From: Candidatus Peribacter sp. UBA6535 | Lineage (GTDB): Bacteria > Patescibacteriota > Gracilibacteria > Peribacterales > Peribacteraceae | Direction of reading: 5' to 3' | NCBI GenBank assembly: GCA_002436205.1 | Contig: DJKT01000035.1 | Location: 1-11,952, forward strand | DNA: 11,952 nt | In this document: positions 1 through 6,347 of the stretch, piece by piece | Layout: the number at the start of each line of letters is the position of its first letter | Position numbering within the stretch: position 1 is the stretch's first letter | Notes under the pieces: generated by a model | Database searches by the model: none | What the model saw: the letters and a program-made list of their open reading frames with translations, nothing else | What the model was told of the DNA's origin: nothing | Translations under genes and position numbers: made by a program

Positions 1-45
1 ATTACCCTCCCTCAAGCGAACGTTAATGAATTACTTGGTATATAA
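1..45 (+). CDS. possible C-terminal end of an upstream gene (partial)
   Basis: Frame 1 is open from the first base and reads ITLPQANVNELLGI before a TAA at 43-45. The composition would suit the tail of an ordinary soluble protein, but 14 residues cannot be assigned to a family. Frame 2 is also open from base 2 to a TGA at 92-94, so the choice of frame is a guess. Nothing downstream to 303 looks coding. The upstream sequence is needed to decide. Confidence 0.25.
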   Translation: MTLPQANVNELLGI

Positions 46-165
46 AGACCGAGTGGCAGTAAGGAGCTTGTTCTCGAACGCGCTCGCCAAATGACAATGC
101 GCCCGTCTGCCACTGTAGTGTGGACGAAGATCACCCCGCATTACGATCTACTTAGCGACGCAGTG

Positions 166-187
166 CGAAGCTGCGAAGCAGACTTCG
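166..187. repeat. imperfect hairpin, 9-bp stem
   Basis: CGAAG+CTGC (166-174), loop GAA (175-177), GCAG (178-181), a bulged A at 182, then CTTCG (183-187). The 3' arm is also part of CTTCGTCC, which can instead pair with GGACGAAG at 122-129, so two folds compete. No T-run follows on either strand, so it does not look like a simple terminator. Confidence 0.45.
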
Positions 188-248
188 TCCAGGAGCGCAT
201 GCTCTGCTCTCTAAATATTTCTTCGTACACATCAGTGGCAAAGATTTT

Positions 249-270
249 TGCCTGCCGGCAGGCAGGCAGG
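249..270. repeat. GCCTGCCGGCAGGC palindrome plus extra GGCAGG units
   Basis: TGCCTGCCGGCAGGCA (249-264) is a perfect 16-bp palindrome, followed by another GGCAGG-type unit to 270. It is preceded by TTTTT on the plus strand. From memory, this motif recurs between genes in many Patescibacteria assemblies and leaves spurious peptides such as ACRQAG in predicted proteins. I cannot confirm its copy number here. It may be a dispersed intergenic repeat or part of a termination region. Confidence 0.55.
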
Positions 271-294
271 GTTACTTTTCATCGGAAAAGTAAC
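271..294 (-). terminator. 10-bp perfect hairpin after the thioredoxin-CcdA gene
   Basis: GTTACTTTTC (271-280), loop ATCG, GAAAAGTAAC (285-294) form a perfect 10-bp stem with a 4-nt loop. It begins 9 nt beyond the TAA of the minus-strand gene ending at 304. It lacks a following U-tract on either strand, so termination is inferred from position and stem perfection. With the palindrome just beyond it, it may act as an mRNA 3' end stabiliser instead. Confidence 0.5.
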
Positions 295-303
295 AATAAG
301 ACA

Positions 304-1548
304 TTATTCAAACGTCAGTAGATGTGGTGCAAAAATCAGAAGAAGTCCCAAACCGTACATCAGTAGTCCTCCGAAGATCAGGGTAAATCGGCGGTACTTT
401 GTCGTGAGACCTGTTGCATGCAATGTGTAGATCGCAATACCAAAGATCACTAGATCATCAATCATGTACATCAGAATGAAGAGACCGATGTAGCCGTAGC
501 GTGCAAGATCTGTGATGTCATTGAATGCAAGGATCTGTGTAAACACTGCAGGAAGTCCTGCAGTACATACGAGCTCAATCATATTGACAGAGACTGCGAG
601 AATAGCGACTCCAATGATCATGGCTGGCCACTGAGAAATCTGCATAATTTCTTTCATCCTGGCAATGGTTCTCTGTCTGGCACCCATGTTGGTAACCTTG
701 CATTGGTTCGGATTTTTCCCGAAGGCTTCGTATAGATAAAATCCACCACCACCAATGGCGACGATTCCTATTATTTTTTGAACCCAGAAGTTGTACCCAA
801 TCATCAAAAATACGTTTAGCCATGCAGCGATGAAGAGGTAATAGACAGCTCCGGATACAAAGAGGAATGTTCCACCAATCACCCATACTTTTTTCATGTC
901 GTGGGTATTGATGAGTAGTGTTAGCAGCGTGATGAGTACCCACATTGCACATGGGTTAAACCCGTCGAGGAAACCGAGAAGGATGCTGAGAGCGGGGAGA
1001 CTCATGAGTGTGAGGTCAGTCTTTCCTACAAACCAGAGGTCGAGTGTGTATTTATCTAAATCTGCTTCGCAGTCTTCCGTACAGGTTTGCCCTGTGGAAA
1101 GTACTTCTACAGAAGCGTCACTTGCGAGAAAATCTTTGAACGACAGACAGCCATCTTCTGCTACTTGGCAATTCTCTAAACGTTTTACTATAGAAACACC
1201 TGCGACGTCGTCTGTGCTGTATCCTTGGCTTACGGTTTCATCAATAATAATAGTGGGCACTCCCTGGTTGAGTGCGGGGGCTCTTTGCTGTAAATCGGTA
1301 AAGAGTTTCTGTGCATCGATTTGTGTAACTTCGTGATATTCCACTTCCAGATCATTCGCTAGTGCAAAGGCTTCGAAGTCTGCACAGTGCGGACATCCAT
1401 CTCGGACAAATGCAACGATCTGAGCACCTCGTACAGAGTGGTACGCTTCGGATGTATCAGGCTGCTGCAATACTTTGTCCGGAAAGAGAGTTCCGAGGAC
1501 GGCAACCGGTATTGCGGCTAAAATCATGAACAATGCGATGCGTTTCAT
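304..1548 (-). CDS. membrane thiol-disulfide protein: thioredoxin-like domain fused to CcdA/DsbD-type helices
   Basis: The 414-residue protein begins with a membrane anchor or signal segment (about 4-20). A thioredoxin/glutaredoxin-like domain (about 40-130) follows, with active site C52-P-H-C55 and a cis-Pro loop GVP at 96-98. About six hydrophobic segments follow (roughly 182-212, 221-250, 256-276, 306-330, 351-376, 388-409). C200 in GFNPCA and C328 in ELVCTAGLP match the two membrane cysteines by which CcdA/DsbD carries electrons across the membrane. Four further cysteines (127, 134, 156, 160) lie between the domains. The likely role is passing electrons between inside and outside to reduce or isomerise exported proteins. 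The fusion puts donor and acceptor in one chain. The ATG at 1548 precedes a clear membrane segment. No Shine-Dalgarno is visible. An extended -10 lies 30 nt upstream. Family assignment is firm; substrate and direction of electron flow are inferred. Confidence 0.85.
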   Translation of the reverse strand: MKRIALFMILAAIPVAVLGTLFPDKVLQQPDTSEAYHSVRGAQIVAFVRDGCPHCADFEAFALANDLEVEYHEVTQIDAQKLFTDLQQRAPALNQGVPTIIIDETVSQGYSTDDVAGVSIVKRLENCQVAEDGCLSFKDFLASDASVEVLSTGQTCTEDCEADLDKYTLDLWFVGKTDLTLMSLPALSILLGFLDGFNPCAMWVLITLLTLLINTHDMKKVWVIGGTFLFVSGAVYYLFIAAWLNVFLMIGYNFWVQKIIGIVAIGGGGFYLYEAFGKNPNQCKVTNMGARQRTIARMKEIMQISQWPAMIIGVAILAVSVNMIELVCTAGLPAVFTQILAFNDITDLARYGYIGLFILMYMIDDLVIFGIAIYTLHATGLTTKYRRFTLIFGGLLMYGLGLLLIFAPHLLTFE

Positions 1549-1577
1549 AGGTGGAGTTTTTTAGTGATATTACTACA

Positions 1578-1606
1578 ATTATACCATTGAGGGGCTTGAA
1601 TAGACA
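1578..1606 (-). promoter_or_regulatory. extended -10 promoter for the thioredoxin-CcdA gene
   Basis: On the minus strand TGGTATAAT (hexamer at 1583-1578) is a perfect -10 with the TGn extension. A weak -35, TGTCTA (1606-1601), sits 17 bp upstream, which fits an extended -10 promoter that needs little -35 contact. The predicted leader is about 22 nt and lacks a GGAG-type ribosome site. Confidence 0.6.
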
Positions 1607-1622
1607 GTATAGTAGAATTCAC

Positions 1623-1650
1623 TTGCAAAACGGCAAAATTTTAGTACAAT
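1623..1650 (+). promoter_or_regulatory. promoter of purP
   Basis: TTGCAA (1623-1628), a 16-bp spacer and TACAAT (1645-1650) resemble a sigma-70-type promoter. Transcription would begin near 1657, only about 6 nt before the ATG at 1663, leaving no room for a ribosome binding site. The TTGCAAAA block recurs at the tRNA promoter (4367-4374). Confidence 0.55.
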
Positions 1651-1662
1651 GCTCAAAATACC

Positions 1663-2727
1663 ATGGCAAACGGTACCCCCATATTGCCGGCTTCTACAAA
1701 TCCCAATGATTTCGTGATTGCGACCATTGGAAGCCACTCAGCGCTGCAGATTCTTAAAGGGGCTAAGGATGAGGGGTTTAAGACACTTGCTATCTGCAAA
1801 AAGAGTACAGAGCGTGTGTATGACAGTCGTGGATACGGTGTTGCAGATGAAATACTGACGGTTGATAAGTTTGAAGACTGGAATGAGGCTCTAGAAGAAG
1901 AGCTGATTAAGCGTAACGCTATTATCATCCCTCATGGTTCGTTTATCGCTTATATGGGACATGACAGAGTGAAAGCCATGAAGGCGATGTACTACGGAAC
2001 AAAAGAGATCCTTGAATGGGAGAGTGATAGGAATAAGGAACGCGTTTGGATGGAGAAGTCTGGACTTTTGCTTCCAAAGATTTATGACGACCCTGAGAAG
2101 ATTGAAAAACCTGTTATCGTAAAGTTTCATGGAGCAGGTGGAGGCTTCGGCTACTTTGTTGCTAAGACTCCAGAACAGTTCTGGGAGGTGAAGAACAAAA
2201 AGCATCCGAATAACAGCGACTACGCCATTCAGGAATATATTGTTGGTGTTCCACTGTACGCACACTACTTCCAGTCTCCGATAACAGGAGAGCTGGAGAT
2301 CTTGAGTTTTGATAAACGTTACGAAAGTAATGCGGATTCTATTGGACGCATCAAAGCAGAAGACCAGTTGGCTGCGAACATTCATACCAGTTACACGATT
2401 GTTGGGAACATTCCGATTGTTGTTCGTGAGTCGCTTCTTCCAAAGTTCCTTGAAATGGGAGAGAGCGTCGTAAAGGTGAGTAAGGAGATTACTGCTAACG
2501 GTAAAGGCTTGTTCGGACCGTTTTGCCTAGAGTGTATCGTCACGCGAAAACTGGAAATTTACTGTTTTGAGATCAGTGCCCGTATTGTTGCGGGGACGAA
2601 TCCGTTTATCGAAGGATCGCCGTATACAGCACTCAAATACGACAAACCTATGAGTACAGGAAGACGGATTGCGCTGGATATTCAGCAGGCGATAGGGGCT
2701 GGACAACTAGAGGATATTCTGGGATAA
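1663..2727 (+). CDS. purP: formate-dependent FAICAR synthetase, PurP (archaeal type)
   Basis: The product ligates formate to AICAR using ATP, giving FAICAR in IMP synthesis; PurH does this with 10-formyl-THF in most bacteria. At 354 residues it matches archaeal PurP (about 360). PurP hallmarks run along its length: IATIGSHSALQILKGAK with His25 (His27 of Methanocaldococcus by my recollection), PHGSFIAY with Ser93, the ATP-grasp stretch VIVKFHGAGGGFGYF, SFDKRYESNADSIGRI, GNIPIVVRESLLP, FGPFCLE and FEISARIVAGTN near the end. An N-terminal DUF1246-like domain and C-terminal DUF1297-like ATP-grasp part are both present, so it looks intact and active. The ATG at 1663 is the only upstream in-frame start and lies just after a good promoter; there is no Shine-Dalgarno. 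A small unknown gene and a diverged paralog follow on the same strand. The family call is near certain. Confidence 0.93.
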   Translation: MANGTPILPASTNPNDFVIATIGSHSALQILKGAKDEGFKTLAICKKSTERVYDSRGYGVADEILTVDKFEDWNEALEEELIKRNAIIIPHGSFIAYMGHDRVKAMKAMYYGTKEILEWESDRNKERVWMEKSGLLLPKIYDDPEKIEKPVIVKFHGAGGGFGYFVAKTPEQFWEVKNKKHPNNSDYAIQEYIVGVPLYAHYFQSPITGELEILSFDKRYESNADSIGRIKAEDQLAANIHTSYTIVGNIPIVVRESLLPKFLEMGESVVKVSKEITANGKGLFGPFCLECIVTRKLEIYCFEISARIVAGTNPFIEGSPYTALKYDKPMSTGRRIALDIQQAIGAGQLEDILG

Positions 2728-2749
2728 TACTCGTCCTTATTCTCATAAC

Positions 2750-3154
2750 ATGACCTCAAAACGTAATCGTGATCCGGCAAGATTAAATAATCTAGACTTT
2801 GAGCTAGTAGATGCACTACTTGAATCAAATGGGGAGGAAGATGCAATCAAAGCTGCGGTACTCGATCATCAACGATCGGCTGTCGCACTTGCCTGCGAGC
2901 ATATTCTCGCAAGTGGTTTATCTGCTACCTCTCAGAAAAATATAAAGAGGGCAGAATTAGTGATTGCTGTTGCACGAGAGACAAGCTACGACTCTATTAT
3001 CGATTTGCTATATCGCTATGTCATAGATGACAATCCTGATGCGTACGACGAAACAGTAAGATTCCCTGTAGTAAGACTGGGCATGGAAAGGAATAAACGC
3101 ATTCAGGAGAGACAGAAGAATAAGAAGGCAAAAAAAGCTAAGCGCAAAAAATAA
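2750..3154 (+). CDS. small protein with Lys-rich tail, unknown function
   Basis: I do not recognise this 134-residue protein. Residues 10-95 look mostly helical (FELVDALLESNGEEDAIK, then QRSAVALACEHIL, then a helix near 66-92). The last 25 residues are strongly basic (KNKKAKKAKRKK), which would suit binding RNA or DNA or the ribosome, but that is inference. It has no signal peptide or membrane segment. It sits 22 nt after purP and 23 nt before the PurP-like gene on the same strand, so it is probably cotranscribed. A TATTCT at 2738-2743 lies 7 nt before the ATG, which would also allow a separate leaderless transcript. Coding is supported by position, strand and length. Being between two PurP paralogs makes a link with purine metabolism possible but unproven. 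Confidence 0.7.
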   Translation: MTSKRNRDPARLNNLDFELVDALLESNGEEDAIKAAVLDHQRSAVALACEHILASGLSATSQKNIKRAELVIAVARETSYDSIIDLLYRYVIDDNPDAYDETVRFPVVRLGMERNKRIQERQKNKKAKKAKRKK

Positions 3155-3177
3155 TAGTTTCCTGTACTATATCGCCT

Positions 3178-4350
3178 ATGAATACTTCTGACCTTCTCAA
3201 AGGCTACGACCTTTCTAAACTCACTGTCGGTGTGCTTGGAGGACACTCGGCTCTTGATGTCTGTCATGGAGCAAAGCAGTTTGGATTTAATACGGTGTGT
3301 GTTGCACGAAAAGGAAGAGAGAAAACGTTTGAGAAGTACTATAAGAGTAGGGAACTTGGGAACTTGGGAACTCGGGAAGTTGGGTGTATTGATGAGGTTA
3401 TTGTTTGTGATAACTTCGAGAACGTATTGGATGAAAGTGTTCAACAGAAGCTGAAAGAAATGAATACAATTTTTGTACATAATAGATACTTCTGGGTCTA
3501 CTTTGATGACTTCTCTCGAGTCGAAAACGACTTCCATGTTCCGATCTTTGGATCACGGACACTTCTCAAAATTGAAGAGCGTGATCAACTGTATAACCAG
3601 TATCACTTGCTTCAAGATGCGGGGATTCGGACGCCCAAAATATATAAGGGGTTAGGGGCTGGTAGTAAGGGGTTGGGGATTGATCGTCCAGTTATTGTAA
3701 AAGCTGCTGAGGCAAAGCGTGGATTTGAGAGGGCGTTCTTCATTGTCTCATCAGATGAGGAGTATGAATCTGTGGGTATGCGAATGGAGGCCGAAGGAAA
3801 AATTGCATCGAACTGGAGAGAGGCAATTGTCGAAGAGTTCATCGTTGGCGCTCCTGTAAATTTCAACTTCTTCTACTCACCACTTACTGGTGAGCTGGAA
3901 CTTATGGGTACAGATACACGCAGACAAACTAATCTCGATGGCTTTCTCCGTATGACTGCAGATCAGCAAGCACAAGCGCAAAAAGAGGTGCCACTAAAGA
4001 TGATAGAAACAGGACACATCGCCTGCACCGTAAAAGAATCGATTCTCGAAAAGGCGTTTGATCTCGGAGAAAAGTTTGTAACACAATGTAACACATTGCC
4101 GAAGGATCTTGATCCAAGTGGCAAGGGAATGATCGGACCGTTTGCATTGCAAGGAGCGGTGGTTGCAGAAGATGGAAAAGAAGACATCGTGATCTTCGAT
4201 GTGAGTTTCCGCATTCCAGGTTCACCGGGTGTTCGCAGCACTCCATACTCCGGTTATCTGCATGGAGAATCTATGAGCGCTGGGGAGAGGATTGGCTTGG
4301 AGATTAAGAATGCGGTTGAGCAGGGTGCTCTGGAAAAAATCGTGACATAA
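3178..4350 (+). CDS. diverged PurP paralog, ATP-grasp ligase family
   Basis: This 390-residue protein aligns with the PurP at 1663 along its whole length: LGGHSALDVCHGAK (His23), VPIFGSRTLLKIEERD, PVIVK, EEFIVGAPVNFNFFYSPLTGELEL, RRQTNLDGFLR, TGHIACTVKESIL, GMIGPFALQ, FDVSFRIPGSPG and SMSAGERIGLEIKNAV. Key stretches differ. PHGSFIAY is HNRYFWVY (101-108), which loses the Ser. The glycine loop GAGGGFGYF becomes AEAKRGFERAFF (177-188), and FEISARIVAGTN becomes FDVSFRIPGSPG. Some archaea also carry two PurP types, so the paralog may act with PurP or on another substrate. Two short repeat-derived insertions (about 57-70 and 157-169) lengthen it relative to PurP but keep the frame. TACTAT (3165-3170) is 7 nt before the ATG, suggesting a leaderless start. 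Family assignment is strong; the reaction is not known. Confidence 0.85.
   Translation: MNTSDLLKGYDLSKLTVGVLGGHSALDVCHGAKQFGFNTVCVARKGREKTFEKYYKSRELGNLGTREVGCIDEVIVCDNFENVLDESVQQKLKEMNTIFVHNRYFWVYFDDFSRVENDFHVPIFGSRTLLKIEERDQLYNQYHLLQDAGIRTPKIYKGLGAGSKGLGIDRPVIVKAAEAKRGFERAFFIVSSDEEYESVGMRMEAEGKIASNWREAIVEEFIVGAPVNFNFFYSPLTGELELMGTDTRRQTNLDGFLRMTADQQAQAQKEVPLKMIETGHIACTVKESILEKAFDLGEKFVTQCNTLPKDLDPSGKGMIGPFALQGAVVAEDGKEDIVIFDVSFRIPGSPGVRSTPYSGYLHGESMSAGERIGLEIKNAVEQGALEKIVT
3350..3384 (+). repeat. 8-bp G-rich tandem repeat, G-quadruplex motif, inside the purP paralog
   Basis: Four units of GGGAACTT (two perfect, then GGGAACTC and GGGAAGTT) plus a final GGG give five GGG runs separated by 5-nt loops. 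This meets the usual G3+N1-7 quadruplex definition on the coding strand. Translation gives SRELGNLGTREVG. The same place in the PurP at 1663 is about 8 residues shorter, so this looks like an in-frame insertion in a surface loop. Confidence 0.8.
3646..3678 (+). repeat. 21-bp G-rich duplication inside the purP paralog
   Basis: AAGGGGTTAGGGG (3646-3658) and AAGGGGTTGGGG (3667-3678) are offset by 21 bp, encoding KGLGAGS then KGLGIDR. Four GGGG runs have loops of 3, 10 and 2 nt, an extended quadruplex candidate. The related PurP is about 6 residues shorter here. Confidence 0.65.
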
Positions 4351-4365
4351 ATTTTACTTTTCACC

Positions 4366-4393
4366 TTTGCAAAAGCAAATCTTTGCTTATACT
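4366..4393 (+). promoter_or_regulatory. promoter of tRNA-Ala
   Basis: TTTGCA (4366-4371), a 16-bp spacer and TATACT (4388-4393) precede the tRNA, with a predicted start near 4400, five bases before the mature 5' end. AAGCAAA (4373-4379) and TTTGCTT (4382-4388) form an inverted repeat in the spacer. This might also help end the purP-paralog transcript, which stops at 4350. Confidence 0.55.
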
Positions 4394-4404
4394 AGCTCCG
4401 GTTT

Positions 4405-4481
4405 GGGGCTGTAGCTCAGTTGGTCAGAGCACCTGCTTTGCAAGCAGGGGGTCAGGAGTTCGACTCTCCTCAGCTCCACCA
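4405..4481 (+). tRNA. tRNA-Ala (anticodon UGC), CCA encoded
   Basis: A full cloverleaf is visible. The acceptor GGGGCTG (4405-4411) pairs with CAGCTCC (4471-4477) and includes the G3:U70 wobble pair that identifies alanine tRNAs. The D-arm is GCTC/GAGC. The anticodon stem CCTGC/GCAGG closes the loop TTTGCAA with anticodon TGC. The T-arm is AGGAG-TTCGACT-CTCCT. The discriminator is A4478 and CCA is encoded at 4479-4481. The gene is intact although a recombinase reading frame enters it antisense from the 3' side, so integration at this site preserved the tRNA. Confidence 0.97.
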
Positions 4482-6103
4482 TTCGTAAGTACAGGGTAAA
4501 ACAGATTCTCAATCACAGGATTCCATGCAAAATTCTGCACCTCTCCATTGAAAACGGTGAGGTTTGACCAAAGTATGCGAGAGAAGTGGTCTATGTCTGT
4601 TGGGTGAGCGTCTCGGAAGTTAGAGAAGCCATGTTCCAAGAGTTTGACTGTTCTGCTGTAGTCAAAGCTATACAAGGTGCTTCCATCTTCCAGTGCTTTG
4701 ATCTGTTGGTCTATCTTTTGAATGTCTACGAGCATTTGATCTTTAAGTTTGTCATAAGTCTCTTTCTCACGAACGTCCATCTTGCCAAAGCTAATACCAG
4801 ACTTGATATGGTCTTCGAGACACTGCTCAATCTCACTTTTCTTTCTACGAAGATTCTTACGGTCGGACTTCATGACTTTGGCTTCTGTTTCGAGATACTC
4901 CTTAGTCTCCTGTTGAAAGCCTTCTAGGAGCAACTTTTCATTCACATCATGATTCATAGTTCGATCCTGTAATTCCAGTTGCATAGCATCCATAATGACT
5001 TTGAGGCGGGTGAACTTTACAGACGTACCTTCTGCTTTTGCTTGTATGAATGCAGGACACTTCTGCTTCTTTACACATCGTGCATAGGCGTAGTACGTGC
5101 CTTGCTTACCCCGTGAAATATCAATCATGCAGTGTGCTCCACAGGTGCATTTCAGTAGTCCATCAAACGGTTTTTTGATGCCCTTCCGCTTGTATCGCAT
5201 GTTAGTTCTCACACTCTTACCTTTTACATTGCCTTGTCCCTGAATCAGCTTGTATTCGTCTTCTGTAATCATAGGTTCAAAACCGTAGCCACGAAGTGTA
5301 CAGAGATCAATTGCCTTATTGGACTGCATAAGTACACCGTAGTAGATAGGGTCTTTTCTGATGTTGGCTACGGTCTGCAATGAAGGGAGAGACTCTTTGT
5401 GGCTGCCATTTTCTTGCTTCTTTTTGTACACTCTACGACATTCTTTCTCTTGAAGAAATTCCAACACTTCAAGATTTTTTGCGCCAGCAATCATCATCTC
5501 CAGTGCCTCCTTGATGATGTCGAAGTTATATTTGCACGGTATGTACTTTCCACCTTCGTCAGCGTCCTTCCTGTAATAACCCCACTTGAATTTTCCATTT
5601 GATAAACCGTCTTTCAGTATAGTGTCATTGCCGTCAGTGATGTCTTCGGAGAGGTAGTCACTATGGGAAATAGCCTTGTGAAATTCTTCCTGCATATCGT
5701 CGTACTCTCTCGCTGTGTGCTTGTAGTACACCTTTTCAGCGGTGAAGATAGCTAGTATCTTGCCTCGTCTGTACAACATCATTATTTCTGCTGCCTCCAT
5801 CTCGTTTCTCGCTAAGCGACTCAATTTCCAGCAAACCAAACAGTTGACCAGACCATCTACAATCATTTGAACGATTTCCTTCCATTCAGGGCGTGGCTTC
5901 TTGTATGGGTCTTTGGCTGATATATCTTCTTCTTTGTTTGGTACGTCAATATCCAGGAAATACTCCTCTAAAATATCATCCGTGGCATTGTACTGCTTTG
6001 GGAAAGAGGCAGACTGCTTACCACTTCTTTCATCAGAAGACTGCCTGATATATCTCATTGGTGTGAGTTTTTCTAACAATGACTGGATATGCTCATGCTT
6101 CAT
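4424..6103 (-). CDS. large serine recombinase (integrase) ending inside tRNA-Ala
   Basis: This site-specific recombinase would integrate and excise the element. In the 559-residue product from the ATG at 6103, the resolvase domain has YIRQSSDE (18-25) with Ser22 as the likely nucleophile and WKLSRLARNEME (92-103) carrying the active-site Arg residues. A recombinase domain follows (about 165-300, with DPIYYGVL). A zinc ribbon has C319, C321, C343 and C349. A long coiled coil spans about 385-475. The last 16 residues (AEESRTPDPLLAKQVL) are antisense tRNA-Ala and the TGA lies in its D-arm (4424-4426), so the natural C-terminus is set by the integration junction. An in-frame GTG at 6157 is possible, but it would overlap the upstream gene, and the ATG gives a normal N-terminus. 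It is the last gene of the minus-strand run, 31 nt after its neighbour. Confidence 0.92.
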   Translation of the reverse strand: MKHEHIQSLLEKLTPMRYIRQSSDERSGKQSASFPKQYNATDDILEEYFLDIDVPNKEEDISAKDPYKKPRPEWKEIVQMIVDGLVNCLVCWKLSRLARNEMEAAEIMMLYRRGKILAIFTAEKVYYKHTAREYDDMQEEFHKAISHSDYLSEDITDGNDTILKDGLSNGKFKWGYYRKDADEGGKYIPCKYNFDIIKEALEMMIAGAKNLEVLEFLQEKECRRVYKKKQENGSHKESLPSLQTVANIRKDPIYYGVLMQSNKAIDLCTLRGYGFEPMITEDEYKLIQGQGNVKGKSVRTNMRYKRKGIKKPFDGLLKCTCGAHCMIDISRGKQGTYYAYARCVKKQKCPAFIQAKAEGTSVKFTRLKVIMDAMQLELQDRTMNHDVNEKLLLEGFQQETKEYLETEAKVMKSDRKNLRRKKSEIEQCLEDHIKSGISFGKMDVREKETYDKLKDQMLVDIQKIDQQIKALEDGSTLYSFDYSRTVKLLEHGFSNFRDAHPTDIDHFSRILWSNLTVFNGEVQNFAWNPVIENLFYPVLTNGGAEESRTPDPLLAKQVL

Positions 6104-6134
6104 ATTGATTGTAGTGTACAAGAATAGGCTGTAT

Positions 6135-6347
6135 TTAGTAATGGACAAACTTATCACCGTACTGGAAACCCAAACGGTTTCTTACTTTTTCATCATCAGA
6201 AACTATCTCCATTTGCTTACAAGTGCGCTCCAATAACTTTATTTGCTGCCAAACAATAAGCGCATCAGTAGCACTGACTTGCTGTTCTTCTTGTAGCCTC
6301 TGGTGGTTTGTATTGGCAGAATCCATGAAATTACGAAACGAACCCAT
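6135..6347 (-). CDS. 70-aa protein, unknown, just upstream of the recombinase
   Basis: A 70-residue, mainly helical protein (helix about 15-50, rich in Gln and Glu, QRLQEEQQ then VWQQIKLLER). It is not recognised. Its ATG overlaps the end of the 303-aa gene by 17 nt and its TAA lies 31 nt before the recombinase ATG, which fits translational coupling in one operon. Its size and position are what a recombination directionality factor or small DNA-binding accessory protein would have, but no helix-turn-helix is evident and that role is a guess. Confidence 0.6.
   Translation of the reverse strand: MGSFRNFMDSANTNHQRLQEEQQVSATDALIVWQQIKLLERTCKQMEIVSDDEKVRNRLGFQYGDKFVHY

Larger units (their letters stand above)
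46..303. other. gene-poor stretch rich in inverted repeats
   Basis: No convincing gene lies here. A 76-codon open frame (91-321) has low-information composition and runs through the repeats. Visible structures are: AGTGGCAG (52-59) with CTGCCACT (107-114); GGACGAAG (122-129) with CTTCGTCC (183-190); a hairpin at 166-187; GAGC-GCAT-GCTC at 193-204; the GCCTGCC/GGCAGGC palindrome at 249-264; and the long hairpin at 271-294. Several pairs are mutually exclusive. The density suggests intergenic repeat material, or less likely a structured RNA. No promoter is obvious. Confidence 0.5.

Noticed and set aside
91..321. A 76-codon open frame on the plus strand in the gene-poor stretch
   Set aside because: It runs through the palindromic repeats, has no ribosome site or promoter, and its composition looks like translated repeats.
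3350..3384. Tandem GGGAACTT units as a CRISPR-like array
   Set aside because: The units are 8 bp with no spacers and lie inside a coding frame.
6104..6157. Longer recombinase start at a GTG (6157)
   Set aside because: It would overlap the 70-aa gene and adds 18 residues unlike the family; the ATG at 6103 fits the operon spacing better.
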